Origin: Rubellicoccus peritrichatus
GTDB lineage: Bacteria; Verrucomicrobiota; Verrucomicrobiia; Opitutales; Cerasicoccaceae
Assembly: GCF_033100135.1 (NCBI RefSeq)
Contig: NZ_CP136920.1
Span: 2,909,001 to 2,973,000 of the forward strand
Direction of reading: 5' to 3'
Length of the DNA: 64,000 nucleotides
The number at the start of each line of letters is the position of its first letter. Position 1 is the stretch's first letter. Shown one piece after another: positions 8,674 to 16,682 of this stretch. Position numbers and translations under genes: made by a program. The notes below the pieces were generated by a model. That model worked only from the letters and a program-made list of their open reading frames with translations, did no database searches and had not been told where the DNA came from.

Positions 8674-9000
8674 TTAATTGGCCGTCTCAAGTTGTTTCTC
8701 AAATTTACCAATCTCGCTTGTTTTCTTCACGAAGAGAATCACACCGGCAATCATCATCAGACCTCCCAATACGATCGAAAAATAGCCGGTGAAGGTGTTG
8801 TCCTTAACAGAGGTGAATCCCAACATTTGAAAAAGCATGCCTACGGCCATCAGTCCGTAGCAAACGCTGCTACGAAAGCGTTTAGCCGACATGATTTCTC
8901 TGCACAGATAATCCCGTTCCCTTATCGCATGATCGGGTAAATTCAACTCAGCCCGATTACCGAGTTGAAGCCTGGTGGGATCATAATTGGGATCATTCAT
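8674..9000 (-). CDS. small two-helix membrane protein
   Basis: This 108-residue protein has a soluble N-terminal segment (about 40 residues) and two predicted membrane helices (SVCYGLMAVGMLFQMLGF and YFSIVLGGLMMIAGVILFV), ending in a short charged tail. I do not recognise a family. It lies 14 bases after the stop of the ferredoxin gene on the same strand and is probably co-transcribed with it. A role with the ferredoxin is only suggested by this spacing. Confidence 0.65.
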   Translation of the reverse strand: MNDPNYDPTRLQLGNRAELNLPDHAIRERDYLCREIMSAKRFRSSVCYGLMAVGMLFQMLGFTSVKDNTFTGYFSIVLGGLMMIAGVILFVKKTSEIGKFEKQLETAN

Positions 9001-9014
9001 TTTGTCTGGATTGC

Positions 9015-9269
9015 TTAGGCGTCGATCACGACGTCTCCCTTGGGGACTGAGCAGCAGATAAGAATGGACCCTTCATCGGGTTCTCCACCATGGTCATTCG
9101 GGTAATCCACTTCGCCTGAGACCATCGCCTGCATGCAAGCAGTACAGTTGCCTTCACGACAACCGTAATCCAGATCCAGATCATTGGCTTCTGCCAGTTC
9201 GAGAATACTTTCGTGCTCGCCAGTCCACTCGGCATCCACACCAGACTTTAGAAATGTTACTTTGGGCAT
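9015..9269 (-). CDS. plant-type [2Fe-2S] ferredoxin
   Basis: An 84-residue protein with the classic plant-type cluster ligands: Cys37, Cys42 and Cys45 in CREGNCTAC and the distal ligand at Cys72 or Cys73 in LICCSVP. It starts [10 protein letters not shown] and matches the usual length of small electron-carrier ferredoxins. It would pass single electrons to a partner enzyme that is not encoded beside it. It heads a leftward run with a small membrane protein and an unknown protein. Confidence 0.93.
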   Translation of the reverse strand: MPKVTFLKSGVDAEWTGEHESILELAEANDLDLDYGCREGNCTACMQAMVSGEVDYPNDHGGEPDEGSILICCSVPKGDVVIDA

Positions 9270-9405
9270 AATGAGGGTATTTTAATGAAATCGAGTATGA
9301 ATGGAAGTTCGAAGTTTTATGTGGTAGCGGGATCTTATTACCAACTGAGGTTGTTTCTTTTTACGGTTGTTGCATGCAAATGCATTGAGCAGACTGTAAA
9401 AAATA

Positions 9406-10227
9406 ATGTCTCCCGAAGAAAACAAGCCTCCCATATTATCAGTAGAAGGTCTCGGAGTGTATCGAGGCAAAACATGTATGCTGAAGGGCGTGGACTGGAC
9501 AGTTGAGGCAGGTGAGCACTGGGCTATTCTTGGAGCAAACGGCAGTGGGAAAACGTCGTTGCTGGCCGCGATTACTGCATACCTGATGCCCTCCGAAGGT
9601 GAGGTTCGTATCCTGGGAGATTCCTATGGTGAGACCGACTGGCATGAAGTGCGTCAGAGAATTGGAATCGTTAGTAGCGTTATTGCTCAGCGAGTTCCTA
9701 ACGACGAAGCTGCGATTGCAACGGTCATGAGTGGTGAAACGGCACAGTTGGGATACTGGACGCGTAAGCGCTCAAGCAATGAAGATAAGGCACTACGATG
9801 TTTGGAGCTGATGGGAGTTGATGATCTGGCCCATCGTTTATGGGGAGTGCTCAGCCAGGGAGAGCGCCAGAAGGTCTTCATCGCAAGAGCCCTGATGGCC
9901 GATCCGGCTTTGTTGATATTGGATGAACCTTGTGCCGGGCTCGATCCGGTTGCTCGGGAGCGTTTCCTTTTAAGTCTTCGCCAGATGATATCCCAAACGC
10001 CTGAGCTTGGCCTCATTCTGGTCACTCATCACGTTGAAGAAATCTTTCCTGAGATATCGCATGTCCTTGTCTTATCCGAAGGAGAAGTCCTCGCTTCCGG
10101 GCCTAAAGCAAAAGTCATGAAATCAGAAATCCTTGGTAAAGCTTTCGGCGCCAAAGTCCGTATCACCAAAAACCGCAAAGGTATCTGGCAACTGTCGACT
10201 GGTTGTAATGGCCAGAGCTTATTGTAA
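9406..10227 (+). CDS. ABC transporter ATP-binding protein
   Basis: A single nucleotide-binding domain of 273 residues. Walker A is GANGSGKT (43-50), the signature is LSQGERQKV, Walker B is ALLILDEP, and the switch His lies in VTHHVEE. The sequence order and the TAYLMPSEGEVRILG stretch resemble ATPases of iron-complex or molybdate-type import systems and the YlmA group. No permease or binding protein is adjacent, so the transport substrate is unknown, and a non-transport role is possible. The secreted chorismate mutase gene begins 10 bases after its stop. Confidence 0.9.
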   Translation: MSPEENKPPILSVEGLGVYRGKTCMLKGVDWTVEAGEHWAILGANGSGKTSLLAAITAYLMPSEGEVRILGDSYGETDWHEVRQRIGIVSSVIAQRVPNDEAAIATVMSGETAQLGYWTRKRSSNEDKALRCLELMGVDDLAHRLWGVLSQGERQKVFIARALMADPALLILDEPCAGLDPVARERFLLSLRQMISQTPELGLILVTHHVEEIFPEISHVLVLSEGEVLASGPKAKVMKSEILGKAFGAKVRITKNRKGIWQLSTGCNGQSLL

Positions 10228-10237
10228 TATTTAGCTG

Positions 10238-10777
10238 ATGAAGTTTGTGGCTTTAATTTTTCTTGTAGTTGCTTTTATGGTTCATGCGGATGCTGAAGAG
10301 ACAGCGATTGCGTTGTTCAAGACCATTGGTGAGCGCCTCAGTTATATGCCGGATGTAGCCTTGTATAAGGCAAAGCATGGTCTCCCAATTGAAGACCTCG
10401 CGCGCGAGAAAATCGTCATCGAAAAAGCAAAGACATCGGCATACGAAGCAGGACTTGATCCCGAGTATATCGAGGATTTCTTTGTCGCACAGATATCCGT
10501 TGCCAAAGCAATACAGTTTCGTTGTCGTGCCGATTTACTTTCACAGCCATCTGCTGAACTGCCGAAGGATCTGAATAATGAAATACGTCCTCACTTAATT
10601 CGTTTGGGTGATCAGATTATTCAAGAAATCGTGGTCCACATAGAGAAGCATGGTTCATTTGATCGAATACAGTTTACCGATTTTGATGAGCTCATCGATG
10701 GTAAGTATGTTACTGATTCAGACAAAAAACTTCTCTTCGAAGCTTTGCTGAAAATAAAAAAAACATCGGAAAGCTAG
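10238..10777 (+). CDS. secreted chorismate mutase (AroQ gamma type)
   Basis: The 179-residue protein has a signal peptide (MKFVALIFLVVAFMVHADA). It continues with the AroQ-gamma pattern: LFKTIGERLSYMPDVALYKAKHG, then LAREKIVIEKAKTSAYEAGLDPEYIEDFFVAQISVAKAIQF. Chorismate mutase converts chorismate to prephenate; periplasmic forms occur in several bacteria and their purpose outside the cytoplasm is unsettled. It is spaced 10 bases after the ABC ATPase gene and is probably co-transcribed. The C-terminal half is helical and matches the gamma class in length. The export signal and active-site helix pattern are seen; activity is inferred. Confidence 0.85.
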   Translation: MKFVALIFLVVAFMVHADAEETAIALFKTIGERLSYMPDVALYKAKHGLPIEDLAREKIVIEKAKTSAYEAGLDPEYIEDFFVAQISVAKAIQFRCRADLLSQPSAELPKDLNNEIRPHLIRLGDQIIQEIVVHIEKHGSFDRIQFTDFDELIDGKYVTDSDKKLLFEALLKIKKTSES

Positions 10778-10789
10778 TTTTGAAAGGAA

Positions 10790-11824
10790 CTAAGCCAAGC
10801 GTTCCCAGAGGAGTTTGGCTCTTTCAGCCAGACCTGCTTTGGCCCGTTCAACTTCCTGCATGCGGCTTTTCATGTTTTCATTTGCGATGTCAGAAAGATC
10901 ATCAAGGCCATAGAGATAGGTGTTGTTGAGCTTGGCGACACCAGGATCGATATTTCGTGGCACACCAAGATCAATGAAGAAGTAGGGGCGGGAAGGGCGT
11001 TGTCGTAGAATCGGTTTGAGTCGCTTTCTGGTAATGAGTGGTTCTTCAGTTGTAGTTGACCCAATAACGACATCGGTATGGGGAAGGAATTTATCCAGGT
11101 CTCGTGTCGCGCCTGAGGCAGCGCCAAATTCGTCAGCGATCGCATAAGCGCGTTCGTGATTGCGGCTTATTACAGTGAGTTGTTCCACACCACGACTGAC
11201 AAGAGCCTGAGCCGTTTTTTGACCCGCTTCACCGGTTCCGATTAAGAGCAGATTGATATTGGACAGGTCACCACAGACACGTTCGGCCAGGTCAACCGCG
11301 ATGTTGCCAATGCTGACCAGACCCTGCCCAAGTGCGGTATTGGTTCTTGCCCACTTTGCTGCTTGAAAACTTTTCTGGAAAAGGCGGTTGAGGATTGGGC
11401 CGGTAGCTGAGAGTTCGGAAGCCGTTGCATACGATGCCTTAACCTGACCAAGGATTTCGGTTTCGCCAAGCATCTGAGAATCAATTCCTGCAGCGACTTC
11501 AAAGGCATGACGTACGACTTCTTCGTCGCATAAAGAAAAGCTGAATTTCGCCAGTTGTTTGGCCGGAATGCCGTGGCGTTCTTCCAAAAGGTTGTAGATC
11601 TTTTCCTCATCGAAGCCGTTGGGAGCAACACCGTAAATTTCAACTCGATTGCAGGTATTCAGTACCATGCATTCTGCGACATCGGCGTTTGTTTTCAGTT
11701 CACGGTATAGATCCGCCATACTTTCATCAGGTATGGCAAAACGCTCCCGCACCTCCAAAGGTGCAGTCCGGTGCGAGCTGCCGAAAAGAAACAGCTGCTG
11801 CGTCTTTTCACTAAGGTCCGGCAT
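10790..11824 (-). CDS. hemA: glutamyl-tRNA reductase, short form
   Basis: The 344-residue protein carries the catalytic domain with the nucleophile Cys58 in LNTCNRVE, the GSSHRTAPLEVRE start, the GETEILGQVK motif and the NADPH-binding GTGEAGQKTAQAL. GluTR reduces glutamyl-tRNA to glutamate-1-semialdehyde, the first step of C5 haem synthesis. The family is usually about 420 residues; here the C-terminal dimerisation domain is missing and the protein ends with MQEVERAKAGLAERAK, as I recall for chlamydial relatives. The ATG at 11824 lies inside the end of the upstream cytochrome-assembly-like gene (14-base overlap), which points to translational coupling. Confidence 0.95.
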   Translation of the reverse strand: MPDLSEKTQQLFLFGSSHRTAPLEVRERFAIPDESMADLYRELKTNADVAECMVLNTCNRVEIYGVAPNGFDEEKIYNLLEERHGIPAKQLAKFSFSLCDEEVVRHAFEVAAGIDSQMLGETEILGQVKASYATASELSATGPILNRLFQKSFQAAKWARTNTALGQGLVSIGNIAVDLAERVCGDLSNINLLLIGTGEAGQKTAQALVSRGVEQLTVISRNHERAYAIADEFGAASGATRDLDKFLPHTDVVIGSTTTEEPLITRKRLKPILRQRPSRPYFFIDLGVPRNIDPGVAKLNNTYLYGLDDLSDIANENMKSRMQEVERAKAGLAERAKLLWERLA

Positions 11825-12668
11825 CACTAAGCATGCCTGCCGGGTCGGCAGGAGAATCGAGCGGATTACGCTGGGTTAATGGCCAAAGGGAAATTAAGGC
11901 ACCCACAAAAAGCATAACGCACGAGATGGCGAAGGGGGCTGCGACCAACATATTCACTTTTCTCAGGACCAGAACAGCGAGGTAGGCGCCCCAGACAGCT
12001 GCCGCAACCAGGACTTTCAACAGACTTACCGTTCCAGGTTGGGCAAACCAATTGAGCACACCAATGATCACGGAAATAGTCAGGATGGAAACGCCAAAGA
12101 CGATGAGCTTTCCGTTGATCTCTTCCAGTTGGCGTATGGCAGGCAGGCGGTCAAATATGCCTCCAGAACGCCTGGCTTCCAGACCATGGTGCTGGATTAT
12201 GTACATCAGCGATGTGATTGCGAGGACACCAAACACAGCATAACTGAAAACGGCGAGGGCTGCATGGAAACCAACCCATGGGCTGCCATCGAGTTGCGAT
12301 GGCTGTGGGATGTAGTCCCAGCTTGAGACGCAAAGTGAAAACAATCCGAGAATTGCAGCGAGGCCAGAGCCAAAGAAGTTTAATAAACGTAGCCGGAATA
12401 GAGGCCTCAGCACGAGGTCGAGTGCGATTGCCGACCAGGCGAGGACTTGAAGGAGTTCAAATGGATTGCCAAGGGGAAATGCTTTTTCAATTAGACCACG
12501 AAAGAACAGTCCCAGGCTTTGAAAAATAAAGCCACCACCGAGTAGCAGAATCATACCAGTATGCCAGACCTTCTCCTTGCTTTTTAAAGAAGCAAGTGCC
12601 ATGAGGAAAGCCCCTCCATAAAGAGAGCAGCCTACCCAGAGCAACCATCTGTCATCACCAAATTCCAT
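11811..12668 (-). CDS. CcsA/HemX-like cytochrome c assembly family membrane protein
   Basis: A 285-residue polytopic protein with about eight hydrophobic helices. The central stretch, from PWVGFHAALAVFSYAVFGVL on, is the cytochrome-assembly family core, with a conserved His in WVGFHA. The LGNPFELLQVLAW stretch is also typical. Members help deliver haem for cytochrome c maturation (CcsA) or regulate HemA levels (HemX). Direct overlap with hemA favours the HemX-type role, though the WGxWxWD haem motif of true CcsA is not seen. It is the first gene of the hemA operon; the 430-base gap upstream should hold the promoter. Confidence 0.85.
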   Translation of the reverse strand: MEFGDDRWLLWVGCSLYGGAFLMALASLKSKEKVWHTGMILLLGGGFIFQSLGLFFRGLIEKAFPLGNPFELLQVLAWSAIALDLVLRPLFRLRLLNFFGSGLAAILGLFSLCVSSWDYIPQPSQLDGSPWVGFHAALAVFSYAVFGVLAITSLMYIIQHHGLEARRSGGIFDRLPAIRQLEEINGKLIVFGVSILTISVIIGVLNWFAQPGTVSLLKVLVAAAVWGAYLAVLVLRKVNMLVAAPFAISCVMLFVGALISLWPLTQRNPLDSPADPAGMLSDAGP

Positions 12669-13100
12669 ATAAACCGCTCAGAATACAAGGATTCTGACTC
12701 AATCGTCAAAACGTCTTTTCGTTGGAGTTCTTTAGGGTCTGTAATGTTATCCAATTGATTATTTTGTCTCGGGATATGGTTTTGAGTGGGATCTGCGAAG
12801 ACAAATGCACCGATCGTCAGAATCAGGAGAGTAAATCAATACTGTTAGTTTTTTGATAATGATTTTGAGATTATCGGAACGTTACCAAGGCACTTGTGAA
12901 GTCAATTGAACTGAGACATAAATGTCTCTTTTTGTGTCTCTGTGGGACATGTTTTAGCCGTGAAAGTTAAGTTTTTCGAATTTGGGTGCTATGAAAAATG
13001 CTGATAATCAAATGTTTAGGAATAAAATGATTCTACGGCTTGCAAGGAACTAAAACTGCTCCAGCTTGTTAAATATCATTAACAAAATCTATTTACAGTC
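12669..13100. other. intergenic region between divergent genes
   Basis: This 432-base stretch separates the leftward hemX-like/hemA operon from the rightward zinc peptidase gene. It is AT-rich and holds no convincing open frame. It should contain promoters for both directions. The only clear signal is the inverted repeat at 12913-12928, listed separately. A second GTGTCTCTGTGGGACAT stretch just downstream repeats part of that motif. Confidence 0.5.
12913..12928. promoter_or_regulatory. inverted repeat, candidate operator
   Basis: GAGACAT and ATGTCTC form perfect 7-base arms separated by two bases. The neighbouring GTGTCTC and GGGACAT give a degenerate second copy. It lies between divergent genes, a typical place for a dimeric regulator site, but no regulator is known. 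Confidence 0.35.
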
Positions 13101-13775
13101 ATGAACAGTCTCTATTATTTCGCCATTCTTATTGTTCCTACGATTATTCTTGGTATCTGGGCTCAGAATCGTGTCTCCAGTGCCTATAAAAAGTGGAGTC
13201 AGGTGAGTTCCCGTGGAGGTATTCGTGGCTACGAAGCTGCGGATGCTGTCATGCGTAGTGCTGGTATCACAGATGTTCAGATTGTTGAAATACCTGGGCA
13301 CTTGACGGATCACTATGACCCGATGCACAAGCGCCTGGCTTTAAGTAGTGAGAATTATCGTGGCTCAAGCCTTGCCGCTTTAGGAGTCGCTGCCCACGAA
13401 GCCGGTCATGCTATCCAGCACAAAGTTGGTTATAAGGCCCTTCAGCTGCGGATGAGCTTGATCCCGATTACCAATTTCGCTTCCAGCCTTTTGCCATTTG
13501 TCATTATTGGTGGATTCTTTTTTGGAATGTTTGGCCTGATCAAGCTGGGAGTCCTGGTTTATCTGGTTTTAACTATTTTTCAGTTGGTGACACTGCCGGT
13601 TGAATTCGATGCAAGTCGCCGTGCCAAGCTTCAGTTGGCTGGGCTTGGTATCATCAGCGAAGATGAGAAGAAAGGTGTTGCTGAGACGTTGACAGCAGCT
13701 GGCTGGACATACGTGGCCGCCTTTGTATCGACATTGGCTAATCTGGTTTATCTCTTGCTACTCTCTAGACGGTAA
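13101..13775 (+). CDS. membrane zinc metallopeptidase (YugP/Zn_peptidase_2 family)
   Basis: The 224-residue protein begins with a membrane helix (YYFAILIVPTIILGIWAQNRV), has the zinc motif HEAGH at residues 99-103 within GVAAHEAGHAIQHK, and two or three further helices. The family hallmark RGYEAADAVMRSAGI and the DPMHKRLALS stretch are present, as is LPVEFDASRRAKLQL. This is the pfam04298 family, whose members are membrane-bound with unproven substrates. A strong terminator follows at 13804, so it is probably transcribed alone. Confidence 0.92.
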   Translation: MNSLYYFAILIVPTIILGIWAQNRVSSAYKKWSQVSSRGGIRGYEAADAVMRSAGITDVQIVEIPGHLTDHYDPMHKRLALSSENYRGSSLAALGVAAHEAGHAIQHKVGYKALQLRMSLIPITNFASSLLPFVIIGGFFFGMFGLIKLGVLVYLVLTIFQLVTLPVEFDASRRAKLQLAGLGIISEDEKKGVAETLTAAGWTYVAAFVSTLANLVYLLLLSRR

Positions 13776-13803
13776 GCCGCAGCGGGCATTCCTTTTGTAA
13801 TAC

Positions 13804-13829
13804 AAGACCGGGTATCCCCGGTCTTTTTT
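13804..13829 (+). terminator. rho-independent terminator after the zinc peptidase gene
   Basis: A perfect 9-bp stem (AAGACCGGG / CCCGGTCTT) with a 4-base loop is followed by a run of six Ts, 28 bases after the stop codon. Confidence 0.92.
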
Positions 13830-13868
13830 GTTTGCGCGCTAGCAGAAGTCTGCCAAGAAATCAGGCAT

Positions 13869-14255
13869 ATGCTTCTGCGGCGTGTTGGTAGTTTACTGAT
13901 GCTCAGTGCAGTGTTGGCGTCACTCAACCTGCACCTTGCGCTTACGCAGACAGCGGCTTGGGCCGGTATGTTGAGTGACTATGGTGAGCAGACAGGTTCA
14001 TTCCGCGAGGCAGTTGAGATGACTTTTGGAGGGGATTACCCCTGTGAGCTTTGCGGTCTTGTAGAGCAGAGTATTCCGGTTTCGGATAATGAATCAGCTC
14101 CTGCTTTAGAGCAGGCTGCAAAAGTCCTGCTCTTGATTCCAAGTGATAAGGTGTGTTTTCCACTCAATCTCTTTTCCGCTAAATCATATGCCTCGCCAGA
14201 TGAGCAGGGGCGTTTTTGTTTCATGAGTCCGGAGACGCCGCCTCCGCGAATATAG
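13869..14255 (+). CDS. small exported protein with PCELC motif, probably metal-related
   Basis: The 128-residue protein starts with a hydrophobic export segment (VGSLLMLSAVLASLNLHLAL). It then has WAGMLSDYGEQTGSFREAVEMTFGGDYPCELC, a pattern I recall from Verrucomicrobiota proteins encoded next to a Met/His-rich outer-membrane protein and copper-handling genes. The two cysteines of CELC could bind metal. Here the next gene is exactly such an outer-membrane protein. The C-terminus is proline-rich and ends PETPPPRI. Expression with the following gene is likely but a structured hairpin lies between. Metal link is inference. Confidence 0.65.
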   Translation: MLLRRVGSLLMLSAVLASLNLHLALTQTAAWAGMLSDYGEQTGSFREAVEMTFGGDYPCELCGLVEQSIPVSDNESAPALEQAAKVLLLIPSDKVCFPLNLFSAKSYASPDEQGRFCFMSPETPPPRI

Positions 14256-14303
14256 ATAGCATCCCATGTAATCATGGAGGAATTCGTTTCCTCTGTTTAT
14301 TAG

Positions 14304-14340
14304 GCAGTTGTGAGATGGTTTTCCATCTCACTCAAACTGC
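14304..14340. promoter_or_regulatory. long hairpin between the PCELC gene and the outer-membrane protein gene
   Basis: GTGAGATGG and CCATCTCAC form a perfect 9-bp stem with a TTTT loop. It is extended by GCAGTT/AACTGC across a 3-base bulge. No T-run follows, so it is less like a terminator than an mRNA-processing, stability or attenuation element in the 5' region of the gene at 14373. Confidence 0.5.
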
Positions 14341-14372
14341 AATGTTATCTTCTCAAACTATAATTTAAACTC

Positions 14373-15488
14373 ATGAAATTTTCTAAAAAAGCATTTTTGG
14401 CAATAACATCTGTTGCCTTATCCAGTTACGCATTCGCTCAGGCTGAAGAAGCGGCTCCAAGCGAGAGTCGCCTCAGTGTGGCAGAAACTTATGATCTTGG
14501 CCGTCCAGATGGACATGCGCCGATTGGTGTTATGGGGGATCACGTCCATCGCGAAGGCGAGTGGATGTTTGCCTACCGTTATATGTACATGGACATGCAG
14601 CAAAACTATGACGGAGATTCGCAGATCTCGGATAGTGCTGTTTTAGGCCAGGGCTATCTTGTCACACCAACGAACATGTCGATGGAGATGCACATGTTCG
14701 GCATGATGTATGCCCTCACTGATGAGGCTACTGTGATGTTTGGTCTGCCTTACATTATCAAGGACATGGATCATTCCATTGGTGGTCCGGCTGCGTTTCC
14801 GCTTCGTGGGCAGTCATTTAACACCAGAACAGAAGGCATTGGTGATGCCAAGTTGACGCTTCTTTACAAAATTTGGGAAGGCGATCGTCAAAATCTGATC
14901 TTTAACGCCGGTGTCAGCCTGCCAACAGGATCAATTGATGAGCGTGATAACATCCCACTGCCTCCGCCAAACGGCAGTAATCCGGTTTTACCGTATCCAA
15001 TGCAGCTTGGTTCCGGTAGCTTTGGCCTGATGCCGGGACTAGTTTACAATGGCCAGACAGATTGGCTCTCGTGGGGGGCTCAAGCTCTCGGAACTCTGTG
15101 GCTCAATGACAATTCGGCAGACTATCGCCTTGGGGATTCCTTTCTTGGAACTGCCTGGGTTGCCAAGCCATGGACGGATTGGGTCAGCACATCTTTCCGC
15201 CTCGCATACAATATCTGGGGTAACATTAGCGGAGCCGATGCGCGGATTGGACAGAATTCACCAGTACCTGGTCTCCGAAGTGTCCCCACGGCTCAACCCG
15301 ATTTACGTGGTGGGCAGCGCCTCGATGTCCTCTTTGGAGCAAACTTTGACATCCCGGTTCCTGACAACTGGCCAATTGGCAGTAATCGTCTAGCGGTGGA
15401 AGGTGGGTTTCCCGCTTACCAAAACCTCAATGGTCCGCAGCTTGGCGTAGACTGGCAGATCACTGCTGGCTGGCAGGTGAGCTGGTAA
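14373..15488 (+). CDS. Met/His-rich outer-membrane transporter-like protein
   Basis: The 371-residue protein has a signal peptide (MKFSKKAFLAITSVALSSYAFA) and a beta-barrel-like body of alternating aromatic strands. The first third is notably rich in Met and His: HAPIGVMGDHVHREGEWMF, YMYMDMQQNY, MSMEMHMFGMMYALTD, IKDMDHSIGG. This pattern belongs to a family, often labelled transporter or MetA-pathway-like, that I associate with copper-rich settings. Later stretches (FNAGVSLPTGSIDERDN, DWLSWGAQALGTLWLND) fit an outer-membrane barrel, and the protein ends in a Trp (AGWQVSW), as many barrels end in an aromatic. A strong terminator follows. A copper or other soft-metal role is inferred from composition. 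Confidence 0.7.
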   Translation: MKFSKKAFLAITSVALSSYAFAQAEEAAPSESRLSVAETYDLGRPDGHAPIGVMGDHVHREGEWMFAYRYMYMDMQQNYDGDSQISDSAVLGQGYLVTPTNMSMEMHMFGMMYALTDEATVMFGLPYIIKDMDHSIGGPAAFPLRGQSFNTRTEGIGDAKLTLLYKIWEGDRQNLIFNAGVSLPTGSIDERDNIPLPPPNGSNPVLPYPMQLGSGSFGLMPGLVYNGQTDWLSWGAQALGTLWLNDNSADYRLGDSFLGTAWVAKPWTDWVSTSFRLAYNIWGNISGADARIGQNSPVPGLRSVPTAQPDLRGGQRLDVLFGANFDIPVPDNWPIGSNRLAVEGGFPAYQNLNGPQLGVDWQITAGWQVSW

Positions 15489-15501
15489 AGGATACTGATT
15501 T

Positions 15502-15538
15502 GCCACAGGGGTTTCAACAGCCTCTGTGGCTATTTTTT
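15502..15538. terminator. bidirectional terminator between convergent genes
   Basis: GCCACAG pairs with CTGTGGC (plus inner GG/CC pairs) over a short loop and is followed by TATTTTTT. It lies 13 bases after the outer-membrane gene and touches the stop codon of the convergent phosphodiesterase gene. Confidence 0.85.
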
Positions 15539-16322
15539 AAATATCCAGACGGCGTTCAACCCGTTCGCATTTAGTCGCAATTTTGCTTTGAGGATCGATT
15601 TCGATCAATACTCCGCAGAGGCGAACATCACCTTCGGCGACTGGCCATTTTCGTGGCATTCCGTCGAGGAATTTTGCGATGATTGGCTGAATTTCGCGCC
15701 CAAGGACGCTTTCGTAAGGTCCTGTCATTCCAGCATCCGTTAAATAAGCAGTGCCACGAGGGAGTATGGATGCGTCGGCGGTCGGAGTGTGGGTGTGGGT
15801 GCCAATGACTGCGACGGCATGGCCATCCAGATACCAGCCAAGGGCGATCTTTTCTGAGGTTGCTTCCGCGTGGACCTCAACAAAGACGGCATCGCATTGC
15901 TTTGACAATTCCTTGATCTTGGCGTCAGCGGCCAGAAAAGGACAATCAGCACTGGTTTTCATGAAAGTGCGACCAAGCACAGTGAAAACGCCAAGCTTGA
16001 AACCATCTTTTTCGATAATAAGTGATGTTCTTCCAGGATTGTCCTTGGGTAAATTGCAAGGTCTACAGACTTTATCAAGCTTATCGATTTCCTCGCTAAA
16101 GCCTCTTTGGTCCCATACATGGTCGCCCAAAGTGATCCCATCGACACCAGCTTGTGTCAGTTCATGGGCCGTCACCGAGGTCAGTCCTGAACCACCAGCC
16201 GCGTTTTCGCCATTCGCGATTACAATATCGACTCGTAATTCCGCAACGACACCCGAAAGCGCTTTTCTTACACATTCTCGTCCTGGTTTTCCGACGACAT
16301 CCCCTATAAACAATATTCGCAT
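15537..16322 (-). CDS. YmdB-family metallophosphoesterase
   Basis: The 261-residue protein matches the YmdB/TIGR00282 family end to end: [63 protein letters not shown], and [13 protein letters not shown]. The Asp, Glu, Asn and His residues of these motifs form the dinuclear metal site. Members hydrolyse 2',3'-cyclic nucleotides and affect RNA turnover and biofilm behaviour in Bacillus. In other genomes the gene often stands near rny (ribonuclease Y); none is visible here. The start sits at the conserved MRILFIGD. Confidence 0.93.
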   Translation of the reverse strand: MRILFIGDVVGKPGRECVRKALSGVVAELRVDIVIANGENAAGGSGLTSVTAHELTQAGVDGITLGDHVWDQRGFSEEIDKLDKVCRPCNLPKDNPGRTSLIIEKDGFKLGVFTVLGRTFMKTSADCPFLAADAKIKELSKQCDAVFVEVHAEATSEKIALGWYLDGHAVAVIGTHTHTPTADASILPRGTAYLTDAGMTGPYESVLGREIQPIIAKFLDGMPRKWPVAEGDVRLCGVLIEIDPQSKIATKCERVERRLDI

Positions 16323-16682
16323 GAAGAAGGCACGCTGAACATTAAACGACGAATGTTAAATGCTAAAAGTGAGTGAGAAGGCAGAAGTATGATAAAGGAT
16401 TTACCACAGAGGCACAGAGAGCGCAGAGAATCTAATTCATTAAGAGTTTAGATAGAATTACAGTAATTTAAAGAACCTCGGTCTATTAATTCTCTAAATT
16501 CTGTTAATTCCGTCTAAAAACTCAGTGTCCTCAGTGTCTCTATGGCAAATCCATCGCCAATCTTCTTACTCTATTCGAAAAAACGCCTCAGATTTTTGCA
16601 TTTGGAGCGAGACAATGTGAAAATATCTGTTATCTTCCCACGCTTTTCGTACAGTAATCAGAACACACAAACACGTAATATA
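16323..16682. other. intergenic region upstream of acetolactate synthase
   Basis: This 360-base stretch contains the long imperfect palindrome at 16398-16551 and about 130 bases of AT-rich leader before the ilvB start. An open frame in phase with ilvB extends back to 16542, but its first ATG falls in the palindrome and the encoded segment lacks family resemblance. No T-box or leader peptide rich in branched-chain codons was seen. Confidence 0.5.
16398..16551. repeat. long imperfect palindrome (REP/MITE-like)
   Basis: The outer arms GATTTaCCAcAGAGgCAC (left) and the reverse complement of the right end, GATTTgCCAtAGAGaCAC, match at most positions. The match weakens but continues inward (GAGTTTAGATAGAATTA versus GAGTTTTTAGACGGAATTA on the other strand). 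The whole 154 bases can fold back. CACAGAG-type intergenic repeats are, in my memory, dispersed in Verrucomicrobiota and some other genomes. Confidence 0.7.

Noticed and set aside
8656-8940. 94-codon rightward frame opposite the small membrane protein gene
   Set aside because: It is a shadow; the opposite strand encodes two clear membrane helices in an operon with ferredoxin.
16542-16682. ilvB start at 16542, giving a 639-residue protein
   Set aside because: The ATG lies inside the palindromic repeat and the 47 added residues show no family resemblance; MKNQ at 16683 fits the usual length.
16552-16682. T-box or leader-peptide attenuator for acetolactate synthase
   Set aside because: No specifier structure, no T-box core sequence and no run of Leu/Val/Ile codons in a short frame were found.
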